DNA of 64,000 bases. It comes from Halobellus limi (GTDB taxonomy: Archaea; Halobacteriota; Halobacteria; Halobacteriales; Haloferacaceae). Position numbers and translations under genes: made by a program. This document shows positions 1 through 8,850 of the stretch, piece by piece. Each line of letters begins with the position of its first letter. Within the stretch, counting starts at the first letter, position 1. The stretch is from contig NZ_CP031311.1 of assembly GCF_004799685.1 (NCBI RefSeq), forward strand, positions 558,001 to 622,000, in the 5' to 3' direction. The notes beneath the pieces are model-generated. The model did no database searches. It was not told where the DNA came from and saw only the letters and a program-made list of their open reading frames with translations.

Positions 1-59
1 TCGTCCGGACAGAGACGCCGACCGTCCGCGCTCGGCGGAGGCCGGATCCGAGCGTCTGG

Positions 60-848
60 TCACCGCGGAACCCCCTCCCCGTCCGTCGCGACCGGTCGCT
101 TCGTTCGGGCGAGTTGCGCCTCGAACGACGCTCCGGTGGACGAGCCCTCGCCCGCGAGCGCGCGCTGTTTCTCGACCTCCGCGTGAATCGCGTCGGTGAT
201 CCGTGGGTGTGCGCCGAGCGGGTCGGCGTACTCGATACCGCCGCGGTCGAGCTCCAACTCCGCGGGAATCCGCTCCTCGGTCGCCTCCGTCCGCGAGAAA
301 AAGAGGGGGACCGCGACCGACCGGCTCCCGGTCGCGTTGTACCGGACGCACTCGACGGCGGGGTTCTGGAGGAGGTAGCACGTCAACACCTCGCCGTACT
401 CCGACCCCTCGCGGAGGCGAGACGCGTGGTAGTCGGTCGTCTGCCGGTGGTACGGTTTCGAGCTACTGCCGAACCCGACGAGGACGAGAGAGACGTCCTC
501 GGCGGCGGGGAGCAGGTCGGCGCCCCGCTCTTCGATCACCTCGGTGACGACGGGGCTCCGCCCGATCGGTTCGCAGTAACGGACGTCCCCGGAGACGTAC
601 GAAAGCGCGGCGGGGACGGCGTCGATCGTCTCGTGAGTGTGTGCGGCACACACCGGAACCGCGTACACGACGTCGGCCGCGATCCGCTCGAACCGCTCGC
701 GGAGTTCGCGGACCGGTTCGCTCTCGTAGGTCGCCACCTCGACGGCGTCGACTGCCGCCCGCCGGCGGAGCCGGTCGGCGTGTTCTTCGAGCACTGCGCG
801 GGCGTTTCTCGTCTCGCGGGCGATGAGCAGGATTGCTTCGGATGTCAT
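60..848 (-). CDS. CbiX-like chelatase-fold protein
   Basis: A 262-residue protein built from two halves of the CbiX/CobN-type sirohydrochlorin chelatase fold, next to the cobalamin genes. The ATG at 848 is chosen over an in-frame start six codons upstream because the protein then begins MTSEAILLIA, the first strand of the fold. The usual GHGSR loop is missing: the first half has LLIARET and the second VGFGSSS. A second-site motif survives in half one (CAAHTHETIDAVP, H70/H72). It may be a partly degenerate cobaltochelatase or a tetrapyrrole-binding accessory protein. It lies downstream of cbiE on the same strand, separated by a hairpin repeat at 1053-1120, so it probably has its own promoter. 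The family fold is fairly secure, the activity is not. Confidence 0.7.
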   Translation of the reverse strand: MTSEAILLIARETRNARAVLEEHADRLRRRAAVDAVEVATYESEPVRELRERFERIAADVVYAVPVCAAHTHETIDAVPAALSYVSGDVRYCEPIGRSPVVTEVIEERGADLLPAAEDVSLVLVGFGSSSKPYHRQTTDYHASRLREGSEYGEVLTCYLLQNPAVECVRYNATGSRSVAVPLFFSRTEATEERIPAELELDRGGIEYADPLGAHPRITDAIHAEVEKQRALAGEGSSTGASFEAQLARTKRPVATDGEGVPR

Positions 849-889
849 GGATCGTCCATAAATCAACTAAGATTTAGCTACTCCAATCT

Positions 890-903
890 GGGTTTACTAA
901 CCC
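890..903. promoter_or_regulatory. Inverted repeat upstream of CbiX-like gene
   Basis: A perfect GGGTT-N4-AACCC inverted repeat lies 42-55 bp upstream of the start at 848. An AGATT...AATCT pair (870-889) lies between it and the gene. The whole stretch 849-930 is A/T-rich against the surrounding GC-rich DNA, as expected of a promoter. An operator role is only inferred. Confidence 0.3.
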
Positions 904-1052
904 GTGGAGACGGATTATAAAATAAGTTGTGGTGACGCCGAGGCGGGCCGATTCCGGCCGCGGTTCGGGGTCGACGAGGACGGCAGAGAGTAGGAGTCGC
1001 GGCGTCGTCGCCGGGGGTTCCGATGAGCGGGCGGTCCAGCGATTCATAATGA

Positions 1053-1120
1053 TTACTCTCGGCTCTTACCGCCGAGCGCCGCAAACGGGGGTGGCGCTCG
1101 GTGGTGAAAAGTGAGAGTAA
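1053..1120. repeat. Long intergenic hairpin, copy A
   Basis: Outer arms TTACTCTC/GAGAGTAA and a 13-bp inner stem (1068-1080 with 1092-1104, one G-T type mismatch) enclose a loop containing AAACGGGG. The element ends 6 bp after the cbiE stop codon (minus strand). A close relative at 27278-27342 sits in the same place relative to another minus-strand stop codon. It is probably a transcription terminator or a dispersed intergenic repeat. Confidence 0.7.
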
Positions 1121-1126
1121 GCATTA

Positions 1127-1891
1127 TCAGTCGACCCGGACCGCGAGCACGGAGAGGTCCGAGAACGGCGACTCGTCGTCCGCCGAGTCCGCCGCACGCG
1201 CTCCGAGCGCGCCCAGTGTCGTCCGCGTGATCGACTCGTCGGGGTGGGTCAACCGCTCGAGGACGAGCGCGTCGAGCGAGGGCGACGCGCCCGATTCGAG
1301 CAGGTCGGCCGCGACGTCCTCCGGCATCCAGTCGTAGGGGCGCGGGAGCACGAGGAGGTGCCGCCGCCCGACGGCACTGCGGAGTCGTCGCAGCCCGTCC
1401 GTGATGTCCCCGCTCCTGTGCAGCGTCACGAAGACGGTATCTTCCATCGGCGTCCGCGCTCGGCTGGCGGCCACCTGGAGCGACGAGACCCCCGGAACCA
1501 CCCGAACCGGCGGCCCGACGGCCTCCTGGACCTTCCCGACGAACTGATACCCCGAGTGGTTCGGATCGCCCATCAGGACCGCCGTCCCGCGTTCGCCGTC
1601 GGCGACGCGGTCGGCGAACGCCGACAGCGTCTCGCCCTCGTCGCGGTAGCCGCAGGCGAGCAGGTCGGCGTCCGTCTTCGCCTCGACGAACCCCACGACC
1701 GTCTCGAAGCCGACGACGAGGTCGGCCTCGCGGATCGCCCGCTCGGCTCTCGGCGTCAGATACGCCGGGTTCCCCGGTCCGATCCCGACGGCGTCCACCG
1801 GGTTTTCCCGCTCGTCCGGTTCCGACTCCGGTTCCGCGGCCGCGAGCGCCGCCGGGTCGGGGCCCTCGTCCAGGTCGTAGTCGTCGCTCAC
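1127..1891 (-). CDS. cbiE: Cobalt-precorrin-7 C5-methyltransferase CbiE
   Basis: SAM-dependent tetrapyrrole methylase of 254 residues that methylates C5 late in corrin ring synthesis. After a 30-residue acidic leader come the methylase motifs: VGIGPGNPAYLTPRA near residue 36, GDPNHSG near 108 and VVPGVSSLQVAASR near 132. The order and spacing fit CbiE rather than the other ring methylases, and CbiT is encoded separately at 17627-18247. The start overlaps the cbiC stop by four bases (ATGA), so the two are translationally coupled. It is the last gene of the cobN-cbiC-cbiE run and is followed by the hairpin at 1053-1120. Confidence 0.9.
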   Translation of the reverse strand: MSDDYDLDEGPDPAALAAAEPESEPDERENPVDAVGIGPGNPAYLTPRAERAIREADLVVGFETVVGFVEAKTDADLLACGYRDEGETLSAFADRVADGERGTAVLMGDPNHSGYQFVGKVQEAVGPPVRVVPGVSSLQVAASRARTPMEDTVFVTLHRSGDITDGLRRLRSAVGRRHLLVLPRPYDWMPEDVAADLLESGASPSLDALVLERLTHPDESITRTTLGALGARAADSADDESPFSDLSVLAVRVD

Positions 1892-2616
1892 GGGAGTTCG
1901 ACCTCGCCGCTCCGGACGTCGCTCGCGACGTGGACGAGTTCGTTCGTCAGGCCCGCCGCCAGTCCGCTCCCGCCGCGGCGACCGACGTTCGTGACCGCCG
2001 GGACGCCGCGGGCCGCCGCGACCTCTCGGAGGCGCTCGCGGCTCTCGGCGGCCTTGACGAACCCGACCGGCGTGGCGACCACGACGGCGGGCCGCGTCCC
2101 GTCTTCGATGCAGTCCGCCAGCGCGAGCGCCGCGGTCGGCGCGTTGCCGACGACGGCGACGGCGTCGTCGTAGACGCCCTCGCGGTCGAGTTCGAGGACG
2201 GACGCCGCCGTCCGCGTCATCCCGGTCCGCTTCGCCAGTTCGCTCCCGTTTCCGATGGCCTTCCGCACGGGGCAGTCGTGCCCGCGCCCCGTGATTCCCG
2301 CCTTCACCATCGTGATGTCGGTGACGATCGGCCGCTCGTCGAGGACCGCCCGAGCGCCGGCGACGACCGGTTCGTCCTCGGTGTCGCCGGTGAACCGCAC
2401 GAGGTGCTGGAACTCCGGATCGCCGGTCGCGTGGACGCTCTTCTGCCGAATCCGATCCGCGAGGGTCTCGTCGGGCACGAGTTCGCGCACGCGGTCCATA
2501 CTCGTCTCTGCGATCTCCATCGCGCTCTCGGTGGTCGCGCCGAGGTCGGCGTACTCGTCGACGCCGTCGGCCTCGGCTCCGGTGACGCCATCCGTGCTAC
2601 CGTCTTCAGTCGTCAT
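1888..2616 (-). CDS. cbiC: Cobalt-precorrin-8 methylmutase CbiC
   Basis: A 242-residue CbiC/CobH protein that moves the C11 methyl group to C12, giving cobyrinate. The N-terminal 25 residues are an acidic halophilic extension. The family motif carrying the catalytic histidine is seen as KSVHATGDPEF (H62), followed by VGNAPTAALAL and TPVGFVKA, which shape the substrate pocket. It overlaps the cobN stop by 11 bases at its start and the cbiE start by four bases at its end. All three genes are therefore co-transcribed. Confidence 0.93.
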   Translation of the reverse strand: MTTEDGSTDGVTGAEADGVDEYADLGATTESAMEIAETSMDRVRELVPDETLADRIRQKSVHATGDPEFQHLVRFTGDTEDEPVVAGARAVLDERPIVTDITMVKAGITGRGHDCPVRKAIGNGSELAKRTGMTRTAASVLELDREGVYDDAVAVVGNAPTAALALADCIEDGTRPAVVVATPVGFVKAAESRERLREVAAARGVPAVTNVGRRGGSGLAAGLTNELVHVASDVRSGEVELP

Positions 2617-5600
2617 CGCTCGACACCTCCGGGGCGGCCGCGCTTCCGGCCCGCGCTTCGAGGTCGCCGTCGACGCGGAGGTTGAGATCCCGGAGGCGGT
2701 CGGCCGTCGCCTCGTCGGCGTCCCACAGCCCGCGGTTGATCGCCTCTAAGAGCGTATCGGTGATGCTCTCCAGCGCCCACGGGTTCACCTCTCGCATCCA
2801 CTCCTGTCGACCTTCATCGAAGGCGTACTTCTCGGCGACGTCGCCCCAGAGCGTGTCGCTCACGACGCCGGTGGTCGCGTCCCAGCCGAGGACGACGTCG
2901 ACCGTCGTGGACAGGTCGCCGGCGCCCTTGTAGTCGTGTTCCTCCATACTGTCGAGCCAGTCGGGGTTGAGCACGCGGGCGCGCATCGCCTTCCGGACCT
3001 TCTCCTCGTTCGTGTAGACGGAGACGTCGTCCGGGTCGCTGGAGTCGCCGACGTAGGAGGCCGGCTCCTCGCCCGAGATCTCCGAGACAGCGGTGATGAA
3101 GCCACCGTGGAACGCGTACCAGTCGGAGCTGTCGAACTCGTCCTGCTCGGCGGTGTCCTCGATCTTGACCGTGGCGTCGACGCTGTCCAGCCGGCGCTCG
3201 AAGGCGTCGTGGGCCTCCGCGACGCGGCCGCGACTCCCCAGGGCGTACCCGCCCCACTGGACGTACACCTCGGCCAAGTCGGATCGGTCCTCCCAGTTCC
3301 CCTCGTCGACGGCCTTGTTCGTGCCCGCGCCGTACCCGCCGGGTCGGGTCGTGAACACGCGGTGTTTAGCAGCTTTCTCAGGATCGTCGACGCCTTGCGC
3401 GTCGAGTTCCTCGGTCTCCTCTTCGACGTGCTTCTTCACGTAGTTCATCTCGTATGGCTCGTCGAGCTCGCAGACCGCGTCGACGGCGTCGTGAACGACG
3501 CTCGCGGCCTGCGGGAACGCGTCGCGGAACAGCCCCGAGACGCGGGTCGTGACGTCGATCCGGGGTCGGCCGAGTTCTTCCAGCGGGATCGGCGAGACGT
3601 CGTCGACGCGGCCGGCGTCGGTCCACTCGGGTTCGACGCCCATCAGCGCGAGCACCTGCGCGACCGTCTCGCCGCGGGTCCGCACGGTCGGCGTCCCCCA
3701 CGCGACGACGCCGATCTCCTCGGGGTACGCGCCGTGCTCGTTGGCGTGGCGTTCGGCGGTGCCCTCCGCGACCTCGCGGCCGACGCGCCAGGCGCTCTTC
3801 GCGGGGATCTTTCGGGGGTCGAGCGTGTAGAAGTTCCGAGCGGTCGGCAGCAGGTCGACCCCGCCGCGCGTCGGCGCGCCGCTCCCGCCGGGCGGCACGT
3901 ACTCGCCGGCCAGCGCCTCGGCGGTTCGCGGGATCTCCTCGGACGCACCGCGGACGCGCGGGGCCACCTCCTCGCAGACGAAGTTCAGGGCCGCCCGGAG
4001 GTCCTCGTGCGCGCCCGACTGCACCCGCGCGTCCCCGAGCGGGTCGATATCGACGACCAGCAGGTTCATATTCGTCTCGTCGTCCGGCCCGGCGTCGACC
4101 TCCGAGGCCGGCGGGTCGAAGTCGTGTTCGGCGAGGGTTTCGACGAGGTCGAGGCTCGTCTCGTACACCTCGTCCGCGGCCTCCGAGAGCGTCATCCCGA
4201 GCTCCTCGTCGTAGTGTCCCGGCTCGTCGAGCATCCGCTCGTAGTCGACGCCGAGCACGCCCGCGACGCTTTCCCGAAGGCTCGGGCCGCCGGGGTTCTC
4301 CAGTCTGGTGAGCGCGACCAGATACTCGGTCAGTCGCTCCCCCTCGGGCGGTTCGCCCATCGTGTGCAGCCCCATCCGGATCTGGGTCGTCTTCACGTCC
4401 GTGAGGTACGCGTGGACGCGCTCGACGAGGTCGTCGACGTCCACGTCGTCGCCGTCGACCGCGCCCTCGGCGAGCGTGGATCCGGCTTCGTCGGGACCGC
4501 GAACGTCCGCTTTCTCGTCGACGTCGCCCGCGATGCCTAACTCCACCGCGAGGTCGAGTTCGTCCACCTTCTCTCGGAGCTGCCGTTCGAGGCCCTCGCC
4601 GTCGTCGCTTCGGGCGTCCTCCATCCCGGCCTCGCGGTACTGATCGGCGAGCTCCTCCAGCTCGGACAGCTCGTCGTACGTTCCGGCGTTGCGCATCACC
4701 GGCGTGAGGTAGTCGACGATCGCGGCGTAGGAGCGCCGCTTCGCCTGCGTGCCCTCTCCGGGGTTGTTGACGATGTAGGGGTAGACGTTCGGGAGGTCGT
4801 CGATCAGCTGGTCGGGGGCGCTCTCGCCGTCCAGCCCGACCGTCTTGCCGGGGAGCCACTCCAGGCTGCCGTGGGTGCCGAGGTGGACGACGGCGTCGGC
4901 CTCGAAGGCGTTCCGCAGCCAGCCGTAGAACGCCACGTAGTCGTGGGGCGGCTGGAGGTCCGAGTCGTGGTACACCTTCGAGGGGTCCATCCCGAAGCCG
5001 CGCGGCGGCTGGACGGTGACGAGGACGTTCCCGAACTCGACGCCCGGGATCGCGAAGGGCCGGTCGGGGGCCTCGCCCCACTCGTCGCGGACGTTCTCCC
5101 GGAAGCGCTCGTCCAGATCGTCGAACCACTCGCGGTACTGCTCGGGGGAGACGATGTCGACGCTCAGGTCGCGGACGTCCTCGGGGGCGACCCAGCGGTC
5201 GTCGAGGGTGAGCTGGTCGGTGAGCCGCTCGACGAGCGCCTGGCCGCTGTCGGGGAGCGACGGCGACGCGTCGCTGCCGTCGCCCCCGCCGAGGTCGTAC
5301 CCCCGTGCACCGAGTTCTTCCAGGAGGTTGACCGTGCTCTCGGGGCTGTCGAGGCCGAAGGCGGTGCCGATCCCGTCGTCGCTCGGCGGGTAGTTGTGCA
5401 GGACGACCGCGACGTCCTTCTCCCCGTTCGGGACGTGTCGCAACCGCGCCCAGTTGACCGCCAGCCGCGCGGCGTGGTCGACCCGGTCGTCGATCGGGAA
5501 GTGCTGCTTCGGGGCGCTCCCGATGCCCGCCTCGTCGTCGGTGCGCTCCTTCCCGCTGATCGGGTGGGTGACGACGTTGCCGTCGAACTCCGGGAGCGCG

Positions 5601-6532
5601 ACCGAGAGGGCGAGCTCGAAGCCCATCACGCCCGTGTCGCTCGACGCGTATCGAGAGCGAGAGCGCATCGTCGTGACGGTCTGGACCACCGGGACGCCCA
5701 GCCTGTCGAGGAAGACGTCCTCCGCGCTCTCGCCCTCGTCGTCGGCCGCGCGCCCCCGCTCGTCCATCGACAGCGAGAACATGAAGGAGGAGAGGACGGC
5801 GTCGACGACGGGGTCGCCGTCGTCGAGGAGCCACTCCTCCGTCACCCGCTCGGCGTCCCACTGCTCGTCGGTGTCGGTCGCCGGGTTACAGAAGATCGGC
5901 AGCGCGTCCGCGCCCTGGGCCTCGACGGCGCGAACCTGGGCGTCGACGTAACGCGTGTTCTCGTGGGTCCAGTGGGACTCGTAGAACCAGACCGCGACGG
6001 TCGGCGTCGACGGGTCGAGTTCGGCCGCCAGTTCCTCGTAAGATGCGCCCGGATAGTCCGGGTGGTAGACGCCCTCGGTCGGGAGCGTCACGGGGTCGTC
6101 GTACTCGCGGTCGATCCCGCCGTCCTCGCCATCGACCTCGCCGTACTCGTCGGCGAGGAAGCGGAGGCAGTTCGCGACGTTGACGGTCCCGCCGCGTTCC
6201 AGGTACTCGTAGACGCGGTCGCGGTCTTCCGCGGCGACGGACGTGTCTTCGAGCGCGTAGGCGTCACCGGTCGATTTGACCACGAGCGGCACGCCGGCGT
6301 CGTTCAGCCGCTCGACGGCGTGGTCGTATCCCGGCATACTGTCCTCAGCGCCGTGGAGCCAGAAGACCGCCGCCGTCGCGTCGTCGATCTCGTCGAGGAA
6401 CGCGTCGACGTCGGTCCCGTCGTCGAGGTCGCTCTCCGAGCGGACGACCAGATCGACGTCCGTCCGGGTCGCGGCGCGCTGGACGGCCCCGAGCTCGTTT
6501 TCGGTCGCGGTGTACAGGCCGATTGTTGGCAT
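2606..6532 (-). CDS. cobN: Cobaltochelatase large subunit CobN
   Basis: A 1308-residue CobN/ChlH-family subunit, the part that binds the corrin and receives cobalt in late-insertion (aerobic-type) chelation, or its archaeal equivalent. The family signature HLGTHGSLEWLPGK lies near residue 550, and YPYIVNNPGEG and CobN-type metal-site regions follow. Length matches CobN (about 1200-1400). Long acidic inserts are typical of halophiles. Its motor partner is encoded divergently at 6567 only 34 bp away, which strongly suggests coordinated expression. A few bacterial CobN relatives work on Mg, but the cobalamin context favours cobalt. Confidence 0.93.
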   Translation of the reverse strand: MPTIGLYTATENELGAVQRAATRTDVDLVVRSESDLDDGTDVDAFLDEIDDATAAVFWLHGAEDSMPGYDHAVERLNDAGVPLVVKSTGDAYALEDTSVAAEDRDRVYEYLERGGTVNVANCLRFLADEYGEVDGEDGGIDREYDDPVTLPTEGVYHPDYPGASYEELAAELDPSTPTVAVWFYESHWTHENTRYVDAQVRAVEAQGADALPIFCNPATDTDEQWDAERVTEEWLLDDGDPVVDAVLSSFMFSLSMDERGRAADDEGESAEDVFLDRLGVPVVQTVTTMRSRSRYASSDTGVMGFELALSVALPEFDGNVVTHPISGKERTDDEAGIGSAPKQHFPIDDRVDHAARLAVNWARLRHVPNGEKDVAVVLHNYPPSDDGIGTAFGLDSPESTVNLLEELGARGYDLGGGDGSDASPSLPDSGQALVERLTDQLTLDDRWVAPEDVRDLSVDIVSPEQYREWFDDLDERFRENVRDEWGEAPDRPFAIPGVEFGNVLVTVQPPRGFGMDPSKVYHDSDLQPPHDYVAFYGWLRNAFEADAVVHLGTHGSLEWLPGKTVGLDGESAPDQLIDDLPNVYPYIVNNPGEGTQAKRRSYAAIVDYLTPVMRNAGTYDELSELEELADQYREAGMEDARSDDGEGLERQLREKVDELDLAVELGIAGDVDEKADVRGPDEAGSTLAEGAVDGDDVDVDDLVERVHAYLTDVKTTQIRMGLHTMGEPPEGERLTEYLVALTRLENPGGPSLRESVAGVLGVDYERMLDEPGHYDEELGMTLSEAADEVYETSLDLVETLAEHDFDPPASEVDAGPDDETNMNLLVVDIDPLGDARVQSGAHEDLRAALNFVCEEVAPRVRGASEEIPRTAEALAGEYVPPGGSGAPTRGGVDLLPTARNFYTLDPRKIPAKSAWRVGREVAEGTAERHANEHGAYPEEIGVVAWGTPTVRTRGETVAQVLALMGVEPEWTDAGRVDDVSPIPLEELGRPRIDVTTRVSGLFRDAFPQAASVVHDAVDAVCELDEPYEMNYVKKHVEEETEELDAQGVDDPEKAAKHRVFTTRPGGYGAGTNKAVDEGNWEDRSDLAEVYVQWGGYALGSRGRVAEAHDAFERRLDSVDATVKIEDTAEQDEFDSSDWYAFHGGFITAVSEISGEEPASYVGDSSDPDDVSVYTNEEKVRKAMRARVLNPDWLDSMEEHDYKGAGDLSTTVDVVLGWDATTGVVSDTLWGDVAEKYAFDEGRQEWMREVNPWALESITDTLLEAINRGLWDADEATADRLRDLNLRVDGDLEARAGSAAAPEVSSDDD

Positions 6533-6566
6533 AACGTTGTTAAACCTCTATTGCGCTAATTCAACT
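6533..6566. promoter_or_regulatory. Compact divergent promoter of cobN and chelatase motor
   Basis: Only 34 bp separate the two divergent ATG codons. This forces leaderless transcripts with TATA elements overlapping or facing each other. Candidate A/T-rich cores are GTTAAAC (for the plus gene) and the complement of CTAATTCAA (for cobN). One regulator or nucleoprotein structure would control both chelatase components. Confidence 0.5.
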
Positions 6567-8792
6567 ATGATTGAATACGACGGACGCAAAAAAGCTTCGC
6601 ACGGCCGGGAGTCGAGGCCCTCGTTCTCCCGTATCGTCGGGCAGGAGGAACTCAAGCGAGCTTTACTCGCCGTCGCGGCGAACGACGGTCTGGACGGTCT
6701 CCTGATACGGGGCGAGAAGGGGACGGCGAAATCGACGGCGGTGCGGGCGCTGACGGAGCTGCTGCCGAAACAGGACGCTGTCGCTGACTGTCCGTACGGC
6801 TGTCCGCCCGACGCCCCCGAGCGGCAGTGCGAACGCTGCCGCGAGCGGCCGGATCCGCCGCGGACCGAGCGGCCGGTCCCGCTCGTGACGCTCCCGCTGG
6901 GTGCGACCCGCGAACGGGTCGTCGGGACGCTCTCGGTGTCGGACGCCCTCGAGGGTGAGCACGAGTTCGATCCCGGCCTACTCGCCCGCGCGAACCGCGG
7001 CATCCTCTACGTCGACGAGGTGAACCTCCTCGACGACCACCTCGTCGACGTGCTGCTGGACGCGGCGGCGAGCGGGGTCAACCGGGTCGAGCGCGACGGC
7101 GTCAGCGTCACCCACCCGGCCGAGTTCACGCTCGTCGGCACGATGAACCCCGAGGAGGGCGACCTCCGTCCGCAGTTGCGGGACCGCTTCGCGCTCCAGG
7201 CGACGGTGACGGCCTGCGAGGACGTGGATCGACGGGTCGACATCATCGACCGTGCGATCGGCCGCGATACGGGGGATACGACGTCAAGCACCGAAACCGA
7301 CGGCGAAGCGGGTCGCCGAGACCAGCTCCGAACGGCCCGCGAACTCCTCCCGGAAGTCGACCTCTCGACCGAATTCAAACGGGAGATCGCGGAGCTGTGC
7401 CGCGACTCGGGGGCGGAGGGACACCGCGCCGACATCGCCACGGCGCGTGCCGCGACTACCTTCGCCGCCCTCGACGGACGCTCGAAGGTCATCGAACCCG
7501 ACGTCCGACAGGCGGCGGAGCTCGCGCTCCCGCACCGGCTTCGCTCGCGCCCGTTCGAGGACGCGCCCGACCCCGAGGAACTCGTCGACGAGCACTTCGA
7601 CGGAGCGGGCGACGACGGCGACGAGAACGATGGGGGAACCGACGGGGAACGCTCCGAAGCGGGCGACGAAAGCGAAGCCGGAGGCGAGAACGGCGACTCA
7701 GCGGACGAGCGCGACGACCCGTCGAGTCAGACCGGCGACTCCGGTGACCGGGGCGACGGCGATGGATCGGAACCACCGACGGATCCCGGATCGTCGGACG
7801 AGGGGAACGACCCCGACGAGACCGGTGAGAGCGGTTCGCCGTCGGTCCGAGACGGCGACGGCGGCCCCGATCACGCCGAAGCGGCGGCGGAGAACGGGGA
7901 GCGGGAAGCGGACTCCGACGGGTCCGACGCGGACGCCGACGGCGACGACTCGGCGGGCGACTCCGACGACTCGACGGAGGCCAGTCCGCTCGTCCCGGGG
8001 CAGTCGCCCGCCGGGATCGGGGCCGGCCGCGCCCCCGACCTGACCGCGCCGGAGGCCGTCGCGGACGCGAAGACGGGGAGCGGCACTCGAACGCGGGCCG
8101 CCCCGAACGTCGACAGCGAGGGCGCCCGGGTGCGCACCCGTCGCGCGAACTCGGCGGGGGACGTCGACGCCGCGGCCTCGGTCCGCGCGGCGGCCGCCCG
8201 CGGCGCGACGTCCGTCGAATCTCGGGACCTCCGCCAGTCGGTCCGCCGGAGCGACGCCGCCGCGCTGGTGCTCTTCGTCGTCGACGCCAGCGCGTCGATG
8301 CGCCCGGCGATGCGCGCGGCGAAGGGGACCGTGCTCGAACTGCTGAAGGACGCCTACCGGCAGCGCGACGAGGTCGGGTTCGTCGCGTTCGCCGGCGACG
8401 GGGCGGAGGTCCTCCTCCCACCCACGGACAGCGTCACGCTGGCAGCGCGCCACCTCAAGGAGCTGCCGACCGGCGACCGGACCCCGCTGCCCGCGGGGCT
8501 CCGAACCGCGGCCGACGCCCTCGACCGGGCCGATCTCGCCGCCGCCGTCGTCGTGTTGGTCACGGACGGCCGGGCGAACGTCGCCGGGGGGAGCCCGGTC
8601 GGCGAGACCCGCGAGGCCGCCCGGCGACTGGCCGAACTCGGCGCACACGTCGTCGTCGTCGACGCCGGGGACGGCGGGGAAGCGGGAGTGGCCGGCCTGG
8701 TCGCCGACGAAACAGACGGGACGCGCGTTCCGCTCTCTGCGCTCTCCGCCGAGCGGATCGACGCCGCCGCCGGTGCCGCACGCGAAAGCTGA
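6567..8792 (+). CDS. Fused ChlI/ChlD-type chelatase motor subunit
   Basis: A 741-residue AAA+ plus VWA protein, the ATP-driven partner of CobN in archaea that lack CobS/CobT. The start is the ATG at 6567 (MIEYDGRKK). Seen in order: Walker A GEKGTAKST (about 48-56), a cysteine-rich loop with CPYGC and CERC (about 75-92), Walker B LYVDEVN (about 146-152), an acidic Gly/Asp/Glu/Ser linker of about 140 residues (335-475), and a VWA domain with the MIDAS motif DASAS near 572. This is the ChlI-linker-ChlD layout on one chain. Chelation of Co rather than Mg is inferred from the neighbours. Confidence 0.9.
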   Translation: MIEYDGRKKASHGRESRPSFSRIVGQEELKRALLAVAANDGLDGLLIRGEKGTAKSTAVRALTELLPKQDAVADCPYGCPPDAPERQCERCRERPDPPRTERPVPLVTLPLGATRERVVGTLSVSDALEGEHEFDPGLLARANRGILYVDEVNLLDDHLVDVLLDAAASGVNRVERDGVSVTHPAEFTLVGTMNPEEGDLRPQLRDRFALQATVTACEDVDRRVDIIDRAIGRDTGDTTSSTETDGEAGRRDQLRTARELLPEVDLSTEFKREIAELCRDSGAEGHRADIATARAATTFAALDGRSKVIEPDVRQAAELALPHRLRSRPFEDAPDPEELVDEHFDGAGDDGDENDGGTDGERSEAGDESEAGGENGDSADERDDPSSQTGDSGDRGDGDGSEPPTDPGSSDEGNDPDETGESGSPSVRDGDGGPDHAEAAAENGEREADSDGSDADADGDDSAGDSDDSTEASPLVPGQSPAGIGAGRAPDLTAPEAVADAKTGSGTRTRAAPNVDSEGARVRTRRANSAGDVDAAASVRAAAARGATSVESRDLRQSVRRSDAAALVLFVVDASASMRPAMRAAKGTVLELLKDAYRQRDEVGFVAFAGDGAEVLLPPTDSVTLAARHLKELPTGDRTPLPAGLRTAADALDRADLAAAVVVLVTDGRANVAGGSPVGETREAARRLAELGAHVVVVDAGDGGEAGVAGLVADETDGTRVPLSALSAERIDAAAGAARES

Positions 8793-8809
8793 GTTTCTCT
8801 CACACGCAA

Positions 8810-8840
8810 GATTTACAATCTAACTTGTCTTTGTCCAAGT
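8810..8840 (+). promoter_or_regulatory. cbtB promoter region with inverted repeats
   Basis: The A/T-rich stretch before cbtB holds AGATT-TAC-AATCT (8810-8822) and ACTTG-N8-CAAGT (8823-8840). The core TTTACAATCTAAC recurs, with one extra base, as TTTACCAATCTAAC in the cbiT upstream region (complement of 18301-18314). A shared regulator site is possible. Confidence 0.4.
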
Positions 8841-8850
8841 GTGATTTAGA

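Noticed and set aside
2936-6559. Long open frames (over 500 codons) on the plus strand opposite cobN
   Set aside because: They are antisense to a clear CobN in a GC-rich genome, are rich in Arg/Val/Gly/Asp text with no domain, and exist because stop codons are rare in this composition.
8793-8850. Cobalamin riboswitch before the cobalt transporter genes
   Set aside because: Only about 58 bases are available and promoters here are leaderless, so a B12 riboswitch of about 200 bases cannot fit; none is known in haloarchaea to my knowledge.
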